Source: Nymphaea colorata
Lineage: Eukaryota; Streptophyta; Magnoliopsida; Nymphaeales; Nymphaeaceae
Assembly: GCF_008831285.2 (NCBI RefSeq)
Contig: NC_045140.1
Location: 14,433,796 to 14,497,795, forward strand
Length of the DNA: 64,000 nt
Direction: 5' to 3'
Below are positions 49,949-64,000 of this stretch, in pieces. The notes under the pieces were generated by a model, which was not told where the DNA came from, did not search any database, and worked only from the letters and a program-made list of their open reading frames with translations. Each line of letters starts with the position of its first letter. Position 1 is the first letter of the stretch. A program made the position numbers and the translations under genes.

Positions 49949-49959
49949 AATATATATTT
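49949..49959 (-). promoter_or_regulatory. Probable TATA element of NHD1
   Basis: AAATATATATT on the minus strand lies about 90 bases before the start codon, giving a leader of about 60 bases. It is inferred from sequence and position. Confidence 0.45.
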
Positions 49960-49969
49960 TATTTACTTA

Positions 49970-51440
49970 AGATCAAACTATGTTTCGGTCGTGGTGATTT
50001 ACTTTCCCATCCTTATAATATTACAGAACTTACATTCGAGATCTTGAAATCAGGATGAAAATTTAAATGTACAAAAGAAAAACTTTCGTAAATGTACAAT
50101 CGACAGGCAAGTTTGGTGTGATTCGTGGAGACGCCAGGCTTGAAATTAATAAGTTGAAGGACGCCAAAAGTTTAGAACATCGATTCAAGTAAGAAGGAGG
50201 CCCACTGTCTGCAACTCATCGGGTTCTATTAGAAAAAGGGAAAATAGTTGGGGTACCATAAGGAAAGGCCAAAGGGAGGCCATCAACTTCTACGACTCTC
50301 TTTAATAAAATAATAATGACTTCACTAGCTTCCAGTTACTTAAACTCATGTGAACCAGTCTACATGTGCAGCCGTGTGAAGCAGTGTTTTTACTTTTACT
50401 TTTAAATTTTAAAATAATTTTACATTAATTTTAAAATTAAATATACAAAAAATGAATACTGTCCCGTTAGCATTGTTAATGTCTGCTTTTATACTATTTT
50501 GATCTACCAACTGATACGACGTTGGCCAATATGAATCCAATTGTATCGGGTTTTACTTTTTTTATTTAAAAATAAATAATAATAAGATTTTACAAAATTT
50601 AATGATAAAAAATGCTTGATATTTAATGATACGTCTTGATGAAGCCAATCCATTATGTTGTATCTTTCAATTTCGACTTTCCCACGCCTCCAACTCCTCA
50701 GCTACGTGCTCTATCTCTAGAAAATGACTCCAGTTTGAAGTGGTTGGTGCTACTTTTTTCCTATAAGCGAAAAACGGCTTCCACTAGAATATCATGGCCT
50801 TGTTTTGTTCAATGCTTCCTCCAACCAAAGCTTTTCCACTCAAATTTGTTCATCAAAAGTTAAGTTGGTTCGTAAGGCTGCTAGATTTTGTTCCCTTTCT
50901 TGCTTATAAATGTGGTGGGTACATACTTGTTCGAAAGAAATATAATTAGGTTGTGTTTGATAGTCTTGTATTTAAAGTTTGAATCTGCCTTAAAAAGATG
51001 TGCTTTTCAAGATCTTTCATTTGTTCGAGGATCTCTTTAACATAGATTTCAACATTACATGTTAATAATCGTGAATTTAAGGTCAACTTTAAATTTATGA
51101 ATCTAAGATCCTGTCAGTGAAACAAATTAACCTGTCTGCGTGTTAGAAATCCTGTCCGGAAACCTTAAATTTAAGATGGCCTTTAAATATATTAAATATA
51201 TGAATCTAAGATCCTGTCCGGAAAACCTTTTAACACACTTTGAGAGAGAAAATGGAGACGTGGACGGGCGGGCGAGGTAGGTTTTGTGGGCAGGCCGCCG
51301 GCCACCTGTCTGCGTGTTAGAGATGCAGAGGCTCCCAGCAGCATCCACGCATGCTTCTGTGTTGCTACGCGTGATCTTCTCCGTAAAGCCAGAAGAGGCC
51401 GTTTGAAGGAGAAACCCATTCCCCATCTCGCCCGCCCTCT
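49970..51440. other. Intergenic DNA; no gene recognised
   Basis: AT-rich sequence with no conserved coding exon. At 51070-51240 two diverged copies of a segment containing AATCTAAGATCCTGTC lie side by side, and CCTGTCTGCGTGTTAGA occurs at about 51131 and again at about 51305. 51250-51440 is more GC-rich and probably belongs to the promoter of the next gene. Confidence 0.5.
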
Positions 51441-51447
51441 CACAAGC

Positions 51448-51456
51448 GTATATATG
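51448..51456 (+). promoter_or_regulatory. Probable TATA element of the 88-residue gene
   Basis: GTATATATG lies about 100 bases before the start codon. Upstream an ACGTGG core (about 51253) and CGCATGC (about 51348) resemble ABRE and RY elements of ABA- or seed-linked promoters, but single copies of such short motifs are weak evidence. Confidence 0.45.
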
Positions 51457-51552
51457 TATGCGATGGAGGACTGTAGGAGTGATGGTGTTGCTGCAGTTCT
51501 TAATTGCAGAAGCTTTCGACCGCACTCAGTTTCATCTCTTGCTCATCTCATA

Positions 51553-51905
51553 ATGGCCTCTACAAAGTTCAAGAAGGTAAGCATCTCGCGCTCTCTCGCT
51601 CTCTCGCGATCTGTTTCTTGCTTGGACTACCTGTTGATGGGGGCGTGCGTGGAGTGGTGCAGGGAGACGGAGAAGGGGACGTTGTGAAGGAGACGAGGGT
51701 GGAGACAGTGGATTTCCAGTCGCAGGCCGGCCAAGGGGGTACCACGAAGGAGCCCGTACAAGTGGTGCACCAGCATCACCCCAGCAGTGCTACTGGTGGC
51801 TCTACCGGAGGAGTTGTGATCAGCGCCGCCTCCGCGGTGGCCCGCTCTATAGAGTCTGCAAAGGAGATGCTCACCGGAAAAGGAGCCGGCGACGACGCTA
51901 ATTGA
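51553..51905 (+). CDS. Small hydrophilic protein of unknown function (LEA-like composition)
   Basis: Two exons, 51553-51576 and 51663-51905 (phase 0), give 88 residues starting MASTKFKKGDGEGDVVKE. Exon 1 encodes only eight residues and ends at a good AAG|GTAAGC donor; the acceptor is GTGCAG. The protein is rich in Gly, Ser, Thr, Val, Gln and Glu, with VKETRVETVDFQSQAGQGG near the middle. Its C-terminal third (VVISAASAVARSIESAKEML) can form an amphipathic helix. There is no signal peptide or membrane segment. The composition is like small stress or late-embryogenesis proteins, but I do not recognise the family with certainty, so no function is assigned. A TATA box at a suitable distance and correct splice sites support a real gene. 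Confidence 0.7.
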
Positions 51906-53902
51906 CCACGTCAGTACTGTCTTCAAGAAAGTAGGCTACTTTTTTCTTTGTTGAGATGTTAATTAGTGCCACAAGCAGATTACCTCCTCTCTGTCTCCAA
52001 GATTAACGTCGTTGCGTGGAGAGACTTATTACTTTTTAAGTGGATCTTAAGTTGTTCGAGATGGCACGAAGTCCATTATAAGATTATTTCTATACAAATT
52101 TCTCCGCATTTTCAGAGCGAGAGATTCTGTACAATTAGAGTTCGCATCAACGAGCCATTTCATCAGTAACTGGCCGATCAGTTACACCAAATTAACCCAA
52201 AGAAAATTCCCATTCCAATTTTCTTTGAATTTGATGGTGTGAAATTTCGATTCTAAATTAAAAATGACTTGTTTATGAAAAGAGAATTAAATTTCTAGAA
52301 TTCATGAATTAGATAAAGTCTTTTTTTAGAATTCTAACATTTCCTAGAATCATAATTCCACTCCTTAGGATGAGATCGTCATTCAATGAAAAATTTTCAG
52401 AATACTGGAATCATAATTTCACCCTTTAGTGTAGGATCATCCTTCCTGCTGGAATTTTGCTTCTAAAATGAGTTTATAATTCTAAAATCAAATATTTTTG
52501 TTTGGTAATGCATTTCCTATTTTTAAAGAATGAGAATAATGATTTTAAAATTCGATCGATTCCAAGTAAGTCAATCACTTAAACAACTTCAAAAAAATTC
52601 AAAGTATATACATATATACACACAAACAAAAAAGAAAGAAAAAAAAAACTTTGAACAGCTCAAATGAGTTGTGACAGAAATGTTGGGTCTCTACGTGCAC
52701 TTGGACATGCAATTAACAGTGGAATGTAATTAACGACGGACCCAAGTTTTGCAGAATATCATTCAACACCGATCGCCAGCAGCTGCGTCGGTAAAATAGA
52801 ATCACGACAAAGTAACTTCGTTAATAAAATAGAATCATGATAAAATAAAATAGAATCACGACTAAAATTGAAAGTTTTAATTTATTAATAAAAACAACTT
52901 TTGGTTGGTGCCGATGGACTAGGCCGATTAGCCATTGAGCAGAGAAAAGGCAAAATTCCCCATAAGGAAGATGCGACAATGAAGACACGAAGTAGCAGAA
53001 AATGTTTGGCGAATCTTGTTCGCCTTGGGGGACCGTGCTTCAATTTTTCCACAGGCAGACGAGCTTTACCGGTCTGACTTTTACTTTTCTCAAAAGGAAC
53101 TACATCAACTCTTCCAGGTTCTAAGAGCAACTAAAATAGACGAAGGCTCACTTATAGGTGCAAACGATGGGATTTGAATCATGGTCTTAACTCAACTATC
53201 TCTTCCATCTGTGTTCCTAAACATCGCATGCAAGTCCCCCAAAAATGAAAAGAACAGAAGAAAACTTCAAGACAGCAAAGGCTTTCTATCAAACTAGTAT
53301 AGTTTCCTTTGCAACGAGAAGGAAAAAAAAAAAACAACAAATTAGTCAAAGCACGGGCAGGGAAAAGAGAACTGATTATTTGACAAGGCCAGTGGCGGAA
53401 ATGGTGATTCACTGGACCAACTTGGTCCTTTAGCTGCATCCACCTTTAGACATCATGTCAACAAGCATGGAGGAGGAGTGGAGATCCTCCTTCAAGTAGA
53501 GGAAGGAATCGCCTTTATTCTTATATTCTCTCCTGCCACCTTTATTCTTCTTCATCCGCTGCAGATGAGATGAGATGATAAGGAGAGTAGTTGGGCTGCA
53601 ATCAGAAGGGTCTTGTCTAATTTCTATAATTGTAGCTCTCATTCTGATCGACTCAGACTCAGAGGCATCTGCAGCTCTCGTTACAGTTTCCAGGTACGTG
53701 AACAAATCGGCCATCTTTTAGTTTTAGTTTCCGCTCACTTCTGCTTTAGTTGAATTGAACGATGCCTGTATCAACGGTGACGAACATTAATATCTCAAAG
53801 AAACTGGCGATCAGATTCTCGATCTTTTATAGGTAAGCAAGTCTTCTGTGTTTGAACGAGGGATATTGCAGGTGGGAGAGGCGGCATCGATCAGTAGCAG
53901 TG
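51906..53902. other. Intergenic DNA; no confident gene
   Basis: 52190-52570 is AT-rich with repeated GGAATCATAATTCCACYC-like segments, as in decayed MITE-type repeats. A minus-strand frame at 53430-53714 (94 residues) lies upstream of the ARF gene on the opposite strand; it has no recognised motif and could be chance. 53720-53902 is probably the ARF leader and promoter. Confidence 0.5.
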
Positions 53903-56560
<2,658 letters not shown>

Positions 56561-59500
56561 GAGACCCTATTGCTGATCCTGAAGTTTTCACTTGTGTATG
56601 CTGAACCTGTGTCACAGCAAGAGAATATGTTTGTGAATGGATTCATAATAAAGACCAAGTAAGCTATATATGATGATTATGATCTAATAAAGAGCTCATG
56701 TAGAGCTTCTGCCTGATATTACAGCGGCCATGCCGGTGGCAGTAGGCAAGTGCGCGCCAACGCTTCAGCTTACGAGAATCCCCTCTAAGTTTAGAAGAGA
56801 GCAGTTTTTCTCATAACCGTCATGTTTGTCTACACAGCATGAACAGAGATCAGGCCCTTGGCGTCATGTGCAACACCTCGAGGGGGCAAGTCACTCGTCT
56901 CTATCTCGCCTGACGATGCACTACTGATGCCACATCAACCAAAAACATGTGTGCTCTTGGTAGTCTTTTACGTTCATATATAAACCTTTTGCACCGAGAG
57001 ACGCAGAGAGAGAGAGAGAAAGTTTCATCTATTAGCATTACTAGCCTCTTAACAAGGAGCTAAGAAGGCAAAAAATCGAATCAGTTCATTATATTGCCTT
57101 GCGTTTACCCTTGTTAAGTGTGTTAGATTTACACAGGTTCAGAGCCGGTTATATGCATAGGCTTGGGCACCTATGTACTATGCACAAGCCCATGTGCATG
57201 ACAGATAACCTTTATGCACAAGCCCATGTGCATGACATATAACTCTTGTGAGCTGGCAGAGGAACACATGTCATGCACCGGAGGCCGTGCACATAACTAC
57301 CCTTTGCGCAGGTCGCTCTGGTTGTCCAAGTATATCTCCTTCCTTCACCTAGAGTGACATTAGGATAAAATATTCCTCTCAGCTTACCCCCGAATACTAT
57401 CGTAAAACATGATATACAGCATTGCACTTGAGCGACAGTAGGTTGTCTCTCAAGGCCTTTACCACTGTCTTCGAGACTATTGGGTCTGAACTGGAAATTT
57501 AGTGCCAAGGTCCTGACTCACATGCGACTCTTCTGCTGCTGCAGAAAAGTTGACCTTCAGAATCCCAGCATCGATCCATCTTTCCTGTTTCTTAAGGTCA
57601 TTCATAAGGGTGGGATATTTGCCACAACAACTAATGAATTGTTATGCTCCAACACTTTTATTGTTTAACGGAGACAAGTCAATAGCCGATTAGGAGGATT
57701 CAAACATCCAGCAGATGAGAATGAAAAGGAAAACACGTAACAAACATCCAGCAGATGAGAATGAAAAGGAAAACACGTAATAGAAACCATCTCTTGCCAT
57801 AATATGTCTCGAATCTGCCTGACCTATCTTGCCAATTAGAGAAGGAAGAAGATGAAAAAGAAGAAACTGCCACACGAGATGTCCACCTCGTCAGACATGA
57901 CAGTTTCGCGTTCTCTTTACCAATTGAAAGTTCCCCCCATTATTAGTAGTCAGGATGTAGAGATTGGATTTTGGATTGGAGCTTCAAACACTGAAAAGAG
58001 TACTGCAAATCTAAAACTCTTTACATGTATACGGACACAGAGGGCAGTGGGTGTTCGGGGTCCAACACACATCCCATGTGTTCGGCCCACATAAGGACAA
58101 AAGAGAATGATAAAAAACAAAAGCAAAAAAATGATCTCCAATAAAAGGAAAAAGAAAAAATGCGCCTCTGCAGGTTAAACTTAAGAAGACGAGGGACGGT
58201 AGAGGAGGCACGCTAGCGACTATCAGATTGTCTGCTTGAAGAAATTAGACGATCGCCTGAGAATTTGGACCATTCATCAAGTCACTGGTGCTCCCATGAT
58301 TAATGTTACCTTGGGCTCTCTCTTGAGTGGCTTACAGTACTGAATCGACTCGTCAAGTCACTCAAGTGGGACTTGAATCACCTGATATTGATAATTCTCA
58401 GCCCATTCGATCTACCAAACCAGCGTGCTTAATGAGAGCATTTCCAAGTTTAGGTTGCGTGCATCGGAGTGTTGGTGGTTCACTCATGAGGGCAAGCAAA
58501 TTCGAAGGGCAGTACCTTCATCTTCATTGAAGAGAGAAAGATCAGGGAACAGAGAGAGAAAGCCAAGGCGGAGGCGTCTTTCAAAAGATGAGTGTCATCA
58601 GACTGCACTCTTTCTTTGACCATTTGGATGAGAAATGGGAAACAGTGGGGGCCCTCTTCAACTGTGGCCCTGTCGATCCATGATGCGGCTCTTCACTTTT
58701 TCTGATGGTGGCCGCGCAGACACGTATCTGCGCTTGAACGCACAACAATTCCTAAAATCATCGTCTGCTTTGATTTCACCATTTCTCAAACTATATATGA
58801 AATTTTAATGTTCAGAAATTATTATTTTACAACACCAACTGGAATTTCGCCTGTCAATTTCATGCAAGAATAAACCAGGCCCTGGGATCCATTTAATATT
58901 TGTGATTGCCTTTTAATTTAGGACGCATTTAGAATAGCAATTTTCTTTACTTACATTTAAACAAAGTTGAACCCACGAAACCTTTCCAGTCACTGTACAC
59001 ACTAGAATGGCCGGATTTAGGCTAGTAAAATCCTTCCTACCAACCAGTATGGTGTAAAGGTTGCGTGTGCTGTCTTTCGTGTACTAGTTTACGCACTCAG
59101 TAAAAGATGGGAGATATTTTCGTAATTTAAAAAAAAATATGTTTTTTATAGTCATTTTATTTTGTTTGATTTTCATTTTTATCTTACCAAGAACTTGTCT
59201 TTTTTTTTTCTTGTGTGAATGAAATGTATTTTTATCATTAACCATACTAGAACATAAAATTTAATTTCAACCACCAATATAATGCATATAACCAGCTTTG
59301 ACAAGAAGTGAGCAGCATAAACCAAGGAGATTTATCACAGGAAAGAAAACCCAAACTGCCACCTTGTTCGACTTTAAAATACTGTGCATCACATGCACCT
59401 TACAAACTTGCTGAGCCACTCACTTTCTTTCAACAGTCCTTATGGATCACCTTTTTCAGTAACCAGCCACAGGATGAGCCGTTCACGTTACGTCCCATCG

Positions 59501-60074
59501 AGTTGGATGAATTTCACGAGAGATGTGATTACTTGCACTAGCGTGTATCGCGCACAGCCCTTTGTGCATTGACATCTGTTCCCTTATCTCAATTTTATTC
59601 GGCCCTTGCGCTACACCCGTGAGCATCTTTGCATTGTGAATCAGATTTCAACTCACGAGCCTAAGCATAGAGTAGGGAACCCTTCCACAAGGTAAGCCAC
59701 GTGAATTTGCAGCTCCTCCGGCCTCAGGATGACCCACCCACCAAGTCGGCTAATCCCTCAAAGAGCGAAGGATTATGGCTAATATCGTATGCCCATTCAA
59801 TTTCAATGCAATTCTCGACTCTTAGCCGCAAAGGGGTTATCATCGTTGATAGAAATGGCTCGAACGCTTGGCTGTCATTTACTCTCAGACACGCGTTCTA
59901 CGATCTAAGTTACAGGTCTACAAGGAAAGCAAATAAAAACGCATGACCATGATCAAGTCATGCATCGATAATTTACATACATACAGCGTACACATGCACT
60001 ACCATGCAACAACTTGCTTCAGCAGTGAATTGACTAGTTATATCATCAGAAGGTAGATGCTCTGAATCTTCCTT
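56561..60074. other. Intergenic DNA; no gene recognised
   Basis: The first few hundred bases should hold the ARF 3' UTR. An exact 40-bp tandem duplication lies at 57701-57780, and CACAAGCCCATGTGCATGACA occurs twice near 57180-57240. The part at 59300-59950 is less AT-rich than its surroundings and holds two open frames in the same phase, but I recognise neither and see no splice pattern. Confidence 0.45.
57701..57780. repeat. Exact 40-bp tandem duplication
   Basis: 57701-57740 and 57741-57780 look identical, beginning CAAACATCCAGCAGATGAG. The duplication must be recent; no function is apparent. Confidence 0.92.
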
Positions 60075-60706
60075 CTAGAAGCCGTTTCTGCGGATCTTGA
60101 GTCGCTTGGCGGACCGGACGAAGATGCTGCAAGCAAGCAGAAGACGGTCGTGATCAGTGAACAGAATCAATAATGGCAGATGCAGATCTTGTAAGACAAG
60201 TTCCTGAAACTAATTAATTCACCACCGTGCGTTGAGGTTCACGAACTGCATCGTACCATTATTAATGGTGGCGTTAGGTTGGCTGCCGCAATCGCGTTGG
60301 GGTGTTCCTGAGCTGGTCGGTTTCCAAGAGTTAATTTCATGAACGGGATGTTAACAGTTGGGTGGCGACGGGGAACAGGGGATTGTGGTGGCGTTCTACG
60401 GAGGGAAGTGGTTCCATCTGAACAGTTCATATGATGTGGACTGTCGTTGATTTTCTTTTCCCATCTTCCAGGTCAAATCTCCTCGATAGACCAGGTGCTT
60501 TGACCAGCGTGGTCTTTACGCCTCGCGGATCTCCCTCTCTTAATTAATATTATTCAAAAATGTAAACACAATATAGATAAGAGTATTTAAAAACGATTCA
60601 ATCTTTGGAAATTTTAAAAGTATTTGTAGCTATTCGGTATCATGATTATTATAGGGTTTCTGGGTAATTATAACAATACAGTGGTCCAAGTAGTTAAATT
60701 ATTTTA

Positions 60707-60739
<33 letters not shown>

Positions 60740-62812
60740 TTTCAAATATAGAATCAACATAAATATAAGTTCTGATTTATATATCTTGATGAAATAATCT
60801 AAAAACTAACTATCTACAAGTTTGTTTAAATAAAATACTATAGCATGTCCTTTTTTCTCTCTTTAATATGTAATACTAGAAAGTTTATTTTGTTAAATGA
60901 ATGGGATATAAATTCATAAAATATTAAATAAATTATTTTTGTTTTTCTTTTAAATCGTTTATCATGTATAATCTTTTATAACGACCAAAAAATAATGAAC
61001 ATATTCATGTATTCAGATTAAGCCTGAAGCATGCCCATAACGTGGTACGTAGAATGGAACCTACCAGTGGACCGTCTTGGGTATAAATTGAATGGAACCT
61101 GCCAATTACTTATATCTAGTAGAAGAATGCCACAAATAACCGGAACACGCCTGCCATTTTATGTCTTGAATTACCGATCAGTATCATGAAAGCTCGTGTT
61201 TCTAAGAATTAATAGAATCGCTCCATAATTTCTTTGGACTATGTAAAACACATATAAGAAGAGATCTTACTCAATGTAATTGCACAAAAGTTGTGCAAAT
61301 GCACTTTAGAACCTTTTAGGTACTTTTGTTTTTTTTCCAAAACTTCAACAATGTACGTGTGGCCTCATGGGATCAAGAGAGGGTCCATTCTCAAACCAGC
61401 TTATTTGATTGCATAAGGATCTAAAAATCGATAATTTAAAAGCTTTCAATTTTCGTAAGTTACAAAATATTATCCAAGCGTAGGTCCACAATAACTGATG
61501 TAAGAATATAATTCTCGGCTTCGATTATGATGATTATAATCATATGGTTTGAAATTCGGAACAAAAACAAAACCCCATTTGGTTGAGAATTTGTACAATT
61601 GTAAAAAATGCACCTAATTCTAAGTTTTTTTTTTAAAAAAAAAACTATTTTGGTAAACTCCTAAAGCTTTAGGGTTCGGGAAGAATTATGATATATCGTT
61701 TAACTTGAGTGTCATGTTTGTCATCATTAGCCGCACAAATTCAAAATTCAAGCTCGAGACTTGAGGCACGCTAGCATGCAAAACATGGCTATAGCCAGGG
61801 AACTGAAGAAGCGACGCAGTGGGCATGTAGCTTTAATGGCAGCTCCCACAGTTAGCAAATCTAGCTCCCATCAAACTATTCTTTTATCACGTAAGCCTTT
61901 GAATTTTACTCTTTTCTTTCTTTTGTGTGTGTGTATGAGGGAGAGCGGCGAAAAGCATGAAAATTTGATGTATACGTACTCCCATGGAACGTCCCCTACG
62001 AGCAACCAGTCGCCCTCCCCGTCTTTGTAGGTGAGCGTGTAGGTAGACTTCCAGCCGACGCCGTTCATCTGCTGCTTCCTGCATCTTTGCTCTGCAAAAA
62101 CTTGGAACCTCCGTCAGGCCATCCATGGCTACGCTTACAGAGAGAGAAAGGCAGAGAAGAGAGAGAGAGAGTGCACCTTCGCCGAACATGTCGGCCAATG
62201 TGTTGAGAAGGGTGTGATAGCCCTGGTGAATGTTCAGGTCCACTTTCCTGCCAATGGCGACGCCTTCCATGTTCACCTTCACATACGTCGAACTCTCCTC
62301 CTCCCTCGGCTCAACCCATGAGCTGCAGACCGCCTCCTCCGGCGGCGAATTCATGCATGATTTTACGGGCGGCCAGCCTACGATCTGGCTTCTGCAACCA
62401 GCAATTTAATTCATGAATTAAACTTCATAATTCTCATATTTTTTCAATATTTCAAAGGAAATCAGCCGACCTTGTGGAACCATCTTCACAGACAAGCGGC
62501 AATGTCCTAGCTTCCGAGCAGGCTTCATCATCCATCGCTTCACGGGTGGCGTTTCTTTGGCTATAAGAGAACCCGTGACTCGAGCTTTCAAATTCGCACG
62601 TACAATTAAGATCAAGAAGGCTCTCTCCACCACACGAAGAGTCGCGCTTCCTGGAATTGCCTAAACCAGAAGTTCAAGAAGACAAGAAGAAACGAAACAT
62701 ACTTAATCATGGGGCTAAACGGAGATGGAGAGAGAGAGAAAGAACAACGTGAATGTGTACCTCTTTCGAAACCGACATGACTGGGAAGACCAAGGGCAAG
62801 TTCGAGCTCCAT
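60075..62812 (-). CDS. Aux/IAA transcriptional repressor of auxin signalling
   Basis: A nuclear repressor that binds ARF transcription factors and is degraded through TIR1/AFB when auxin is present. Five exons join to 206 residues: 62812-62761, 62660-62471, 62391-62177, 62091-61980 and 60126-60075. Domain I is the EAR motif LELALGL (3-9), right at the N-terminus. Domain II is the degron IVGWPPVKS (84-92). Domain III is YVKVNMEGVAIGRKVDLNIH (117-136) with Lys130. Domain IV holds YTLTYKDGEGDWLLVGDVPW (170-189), including the acidic OPCA cluster, and ends FVRSAKRLKIRRNGF. The protein is shorter than most canonical members, and its tail after domain IV is only a few residues. Intron 4 is 1.85 kb, much longer than the others. 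Confidence 0.93.
60714..60739. repeat. (TA)n microsatellite in Aux/IAA intron 4
   Basis: A run of about 13 TA units in a very AT-rich part of the 1.85-kb intron. Confidence 0.85.
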
Positions 62813-64000
62813 TTTCGAGGAAGATCATCAGATGAAGAGCGGGGGATGATGAGGGAGGTGAATGAATTTATGGAGGAGAGGGGACAAAGGGGACAAGGGT
62901 GAGAGGGGGATATGGGACAAAAGGTGAACAAAGGAAAGCACTAGGCTTTTGTGGGGAGGTAGGTGTGGCCTAATCAAGTTTGTCCGGCTTTTAGCCGACC
63001 CACCCTACCCGGCGGTCGGACCAAGCGGGCCCTTAATAGACCCACTCGCCATACCAGCACCGCCAGTCAACGGACCCCCGGACCAAGCCAAGATGTTTAA
63101 TGCAACTTGTTGCAGCATGCGAATCATCAGCGTCTTGATGTTGAAAAGTTCCGGTCAGACTTTGAATGTTGATTGATGTATAATGCAAGGGCGCGGCTTG
63201 GCTGATGCAGAAACTGAGATCCTCAGAATTCAACATCTTGGACTTTGGGGATGCCCTCATCAGTTTCCGTCCATAAATATGACCATACAACATACTTCAT
63301 CGGTTAGCTGGACGAATTTAATAAGTTCGAAAATTAGTTTTTGTTTTTTTCTTTGGTGAAAGACCCAAAACTGTGAATAACTAAGGGGGTTTGCTCCCTT
63401 AACAAAACCAGATTTTAATGCTTAATTATCAACCTTGATCTTTGTGCACTCTGGTGCCGGTAACATTTTATTTAGTTGCTGTATACATTTGCCATATAGA
63501 AATCAAGTGAGTGCTAGACCTGAGGGCAAATGGCATGCAGAAGGCGTTCATATCACGGGTGTTGCCATATCAACTTTATATTGGAAGGAAATCTGATGAT
63601 GACTTGCTTTCGCTTCGTTTCTTCGAAAATGTCAGCTTTAAAGGCATGTGGAGAAGCTAATGGCGACGTCCCACCGGCACCGGCACCGGCAAGGCTCTCT
63701 GTCCTCGTGACATACCTACCTGTCCCTACCGAAAATAGCTCAATTCTTAGATATTGTCTTAAAACATTTTAAGAAAATGAAACGTCGCCGGGACCCCTGA
63801 ATTGGTCACCAAGTCGGATCAGTTTGCCCACTTATTTTGATTCAAACAGGCTGATTTTGCCCAATTTTGATAATGCTGTTCTATAATATATATATATTGT
63901 CCTTATATATATATATATTAGGACAAAGCACCAACCTTTATTTATTTATTTATTTTTTGGTTTTGATATGTTTGATAGAAGTACCCTTTTTGAGTCGAAG
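62813..64000. other. Upstream region of the Aux/IAA gene to the window end; no gene recognised
   Basis: It should contain the Aux/IAA promoter and leader. I saw no clear TATA box and no confident cluster of auxin-response elements. Two short TA runs lie near 63886-63918. Open frames are short and without recognisable motifs. Confidence 0.5.

Noticed and set aside
53155-53175. tRNA B-box-like GGATTTGAATC sequence
   Set aside because: No matching A box, acceptor stem or anticodon arm could be folded around it.
53430-53714. 94-residue minus-strand frame upstream of the ARF gene
   Set aside because: It starts plausibly (MADLFTYLETV) but has no known motif or TATA support; kept only as a mention in the intergenic entry.
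53831-53872. Possible intron in the ARF leader (GTAAGC...TTGCAG)
   Set aside because: About 40 bases is shorter than plant introns normally are; more likely chance.

Overview
The window is plant nuclear DNA. The coding sequences are split by GT-AG introns, most intergenic DNA is AT-rich, and every recognisable protein belongs to a flowering-plant family (R2R3-MYB, Aux/IAA, plant reticulon, LRR receptor-like kinase, TIC21, NHD1). Two genes, the MYB and the kinase, are strongly GC-rich, while the others are not. That mix would fit a monocot, a magnoliid or an early-diverging angiosperm, but the sequence alone does not settle the species.

Layout. 1-2.7 kb: upstream DNA of a MYB gene. 2.8-3.8 kb (+): intronless R2R3-MYB of subgroup 22 (MYB44/70/73/77 type). 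3.8-10.6 kb: no gene recognised. 10.6-11.8 kb (+): five-exon reticulon-like gene. 12.76-19.53 kb: a 6.76-kb non-coding inverted repeat with LTR-type TG...CA ends and a 5-bp target duplication. 22.4-33.4 kb (-): four-exon TIC21/PIC1 gene whose second intron (8 kb) holds a stack of nested insertions: a whole-looking Ty1/copia element with identical LTRs, inside a hAT-type DNA transposon, probably inside a third inverted-end repeat. 36.5-39.0 kb (-): two-exon LRR-III receptor-like kinase with pseudokinase features. 41.0-42.0 kb (+): two-exon SASA-domain (CE6-type) esterase. 43.1-49.9 kb (-): ten-exon plastid Na+/H+ antiporter NHD1. 51.55-51.9 kb (+): two-exon, 88-residue hydrophilic protein of unknown function. 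53.9-56.6 kb (+): six-exon class-A ARF GTPase whose last intron appears to be GC-AG and whose last coding exon is one codon plus the stop. 60.1-62.8 kb (-): five-exon Aux/IAA repressor. The rest is intergenic DNA with simple repeats and short tandem duplications.

The genes do not form a pathway; this is an ordinary eukaryotic neighbourhood. TIC21 and NHD1 both act in the plastid envelope, and the MYB and Aux/IAA are both nuclear regulators linked to hormone signalling in other plants, but I see no evidence that they are co-regulated. Exon joins were worked out by eye: each keeps the reading frame across every junction and gives a protein close to the family's length. The most unusual features are the palindromic element, the nested insertions in TIC21, and the end of the ARF gene.
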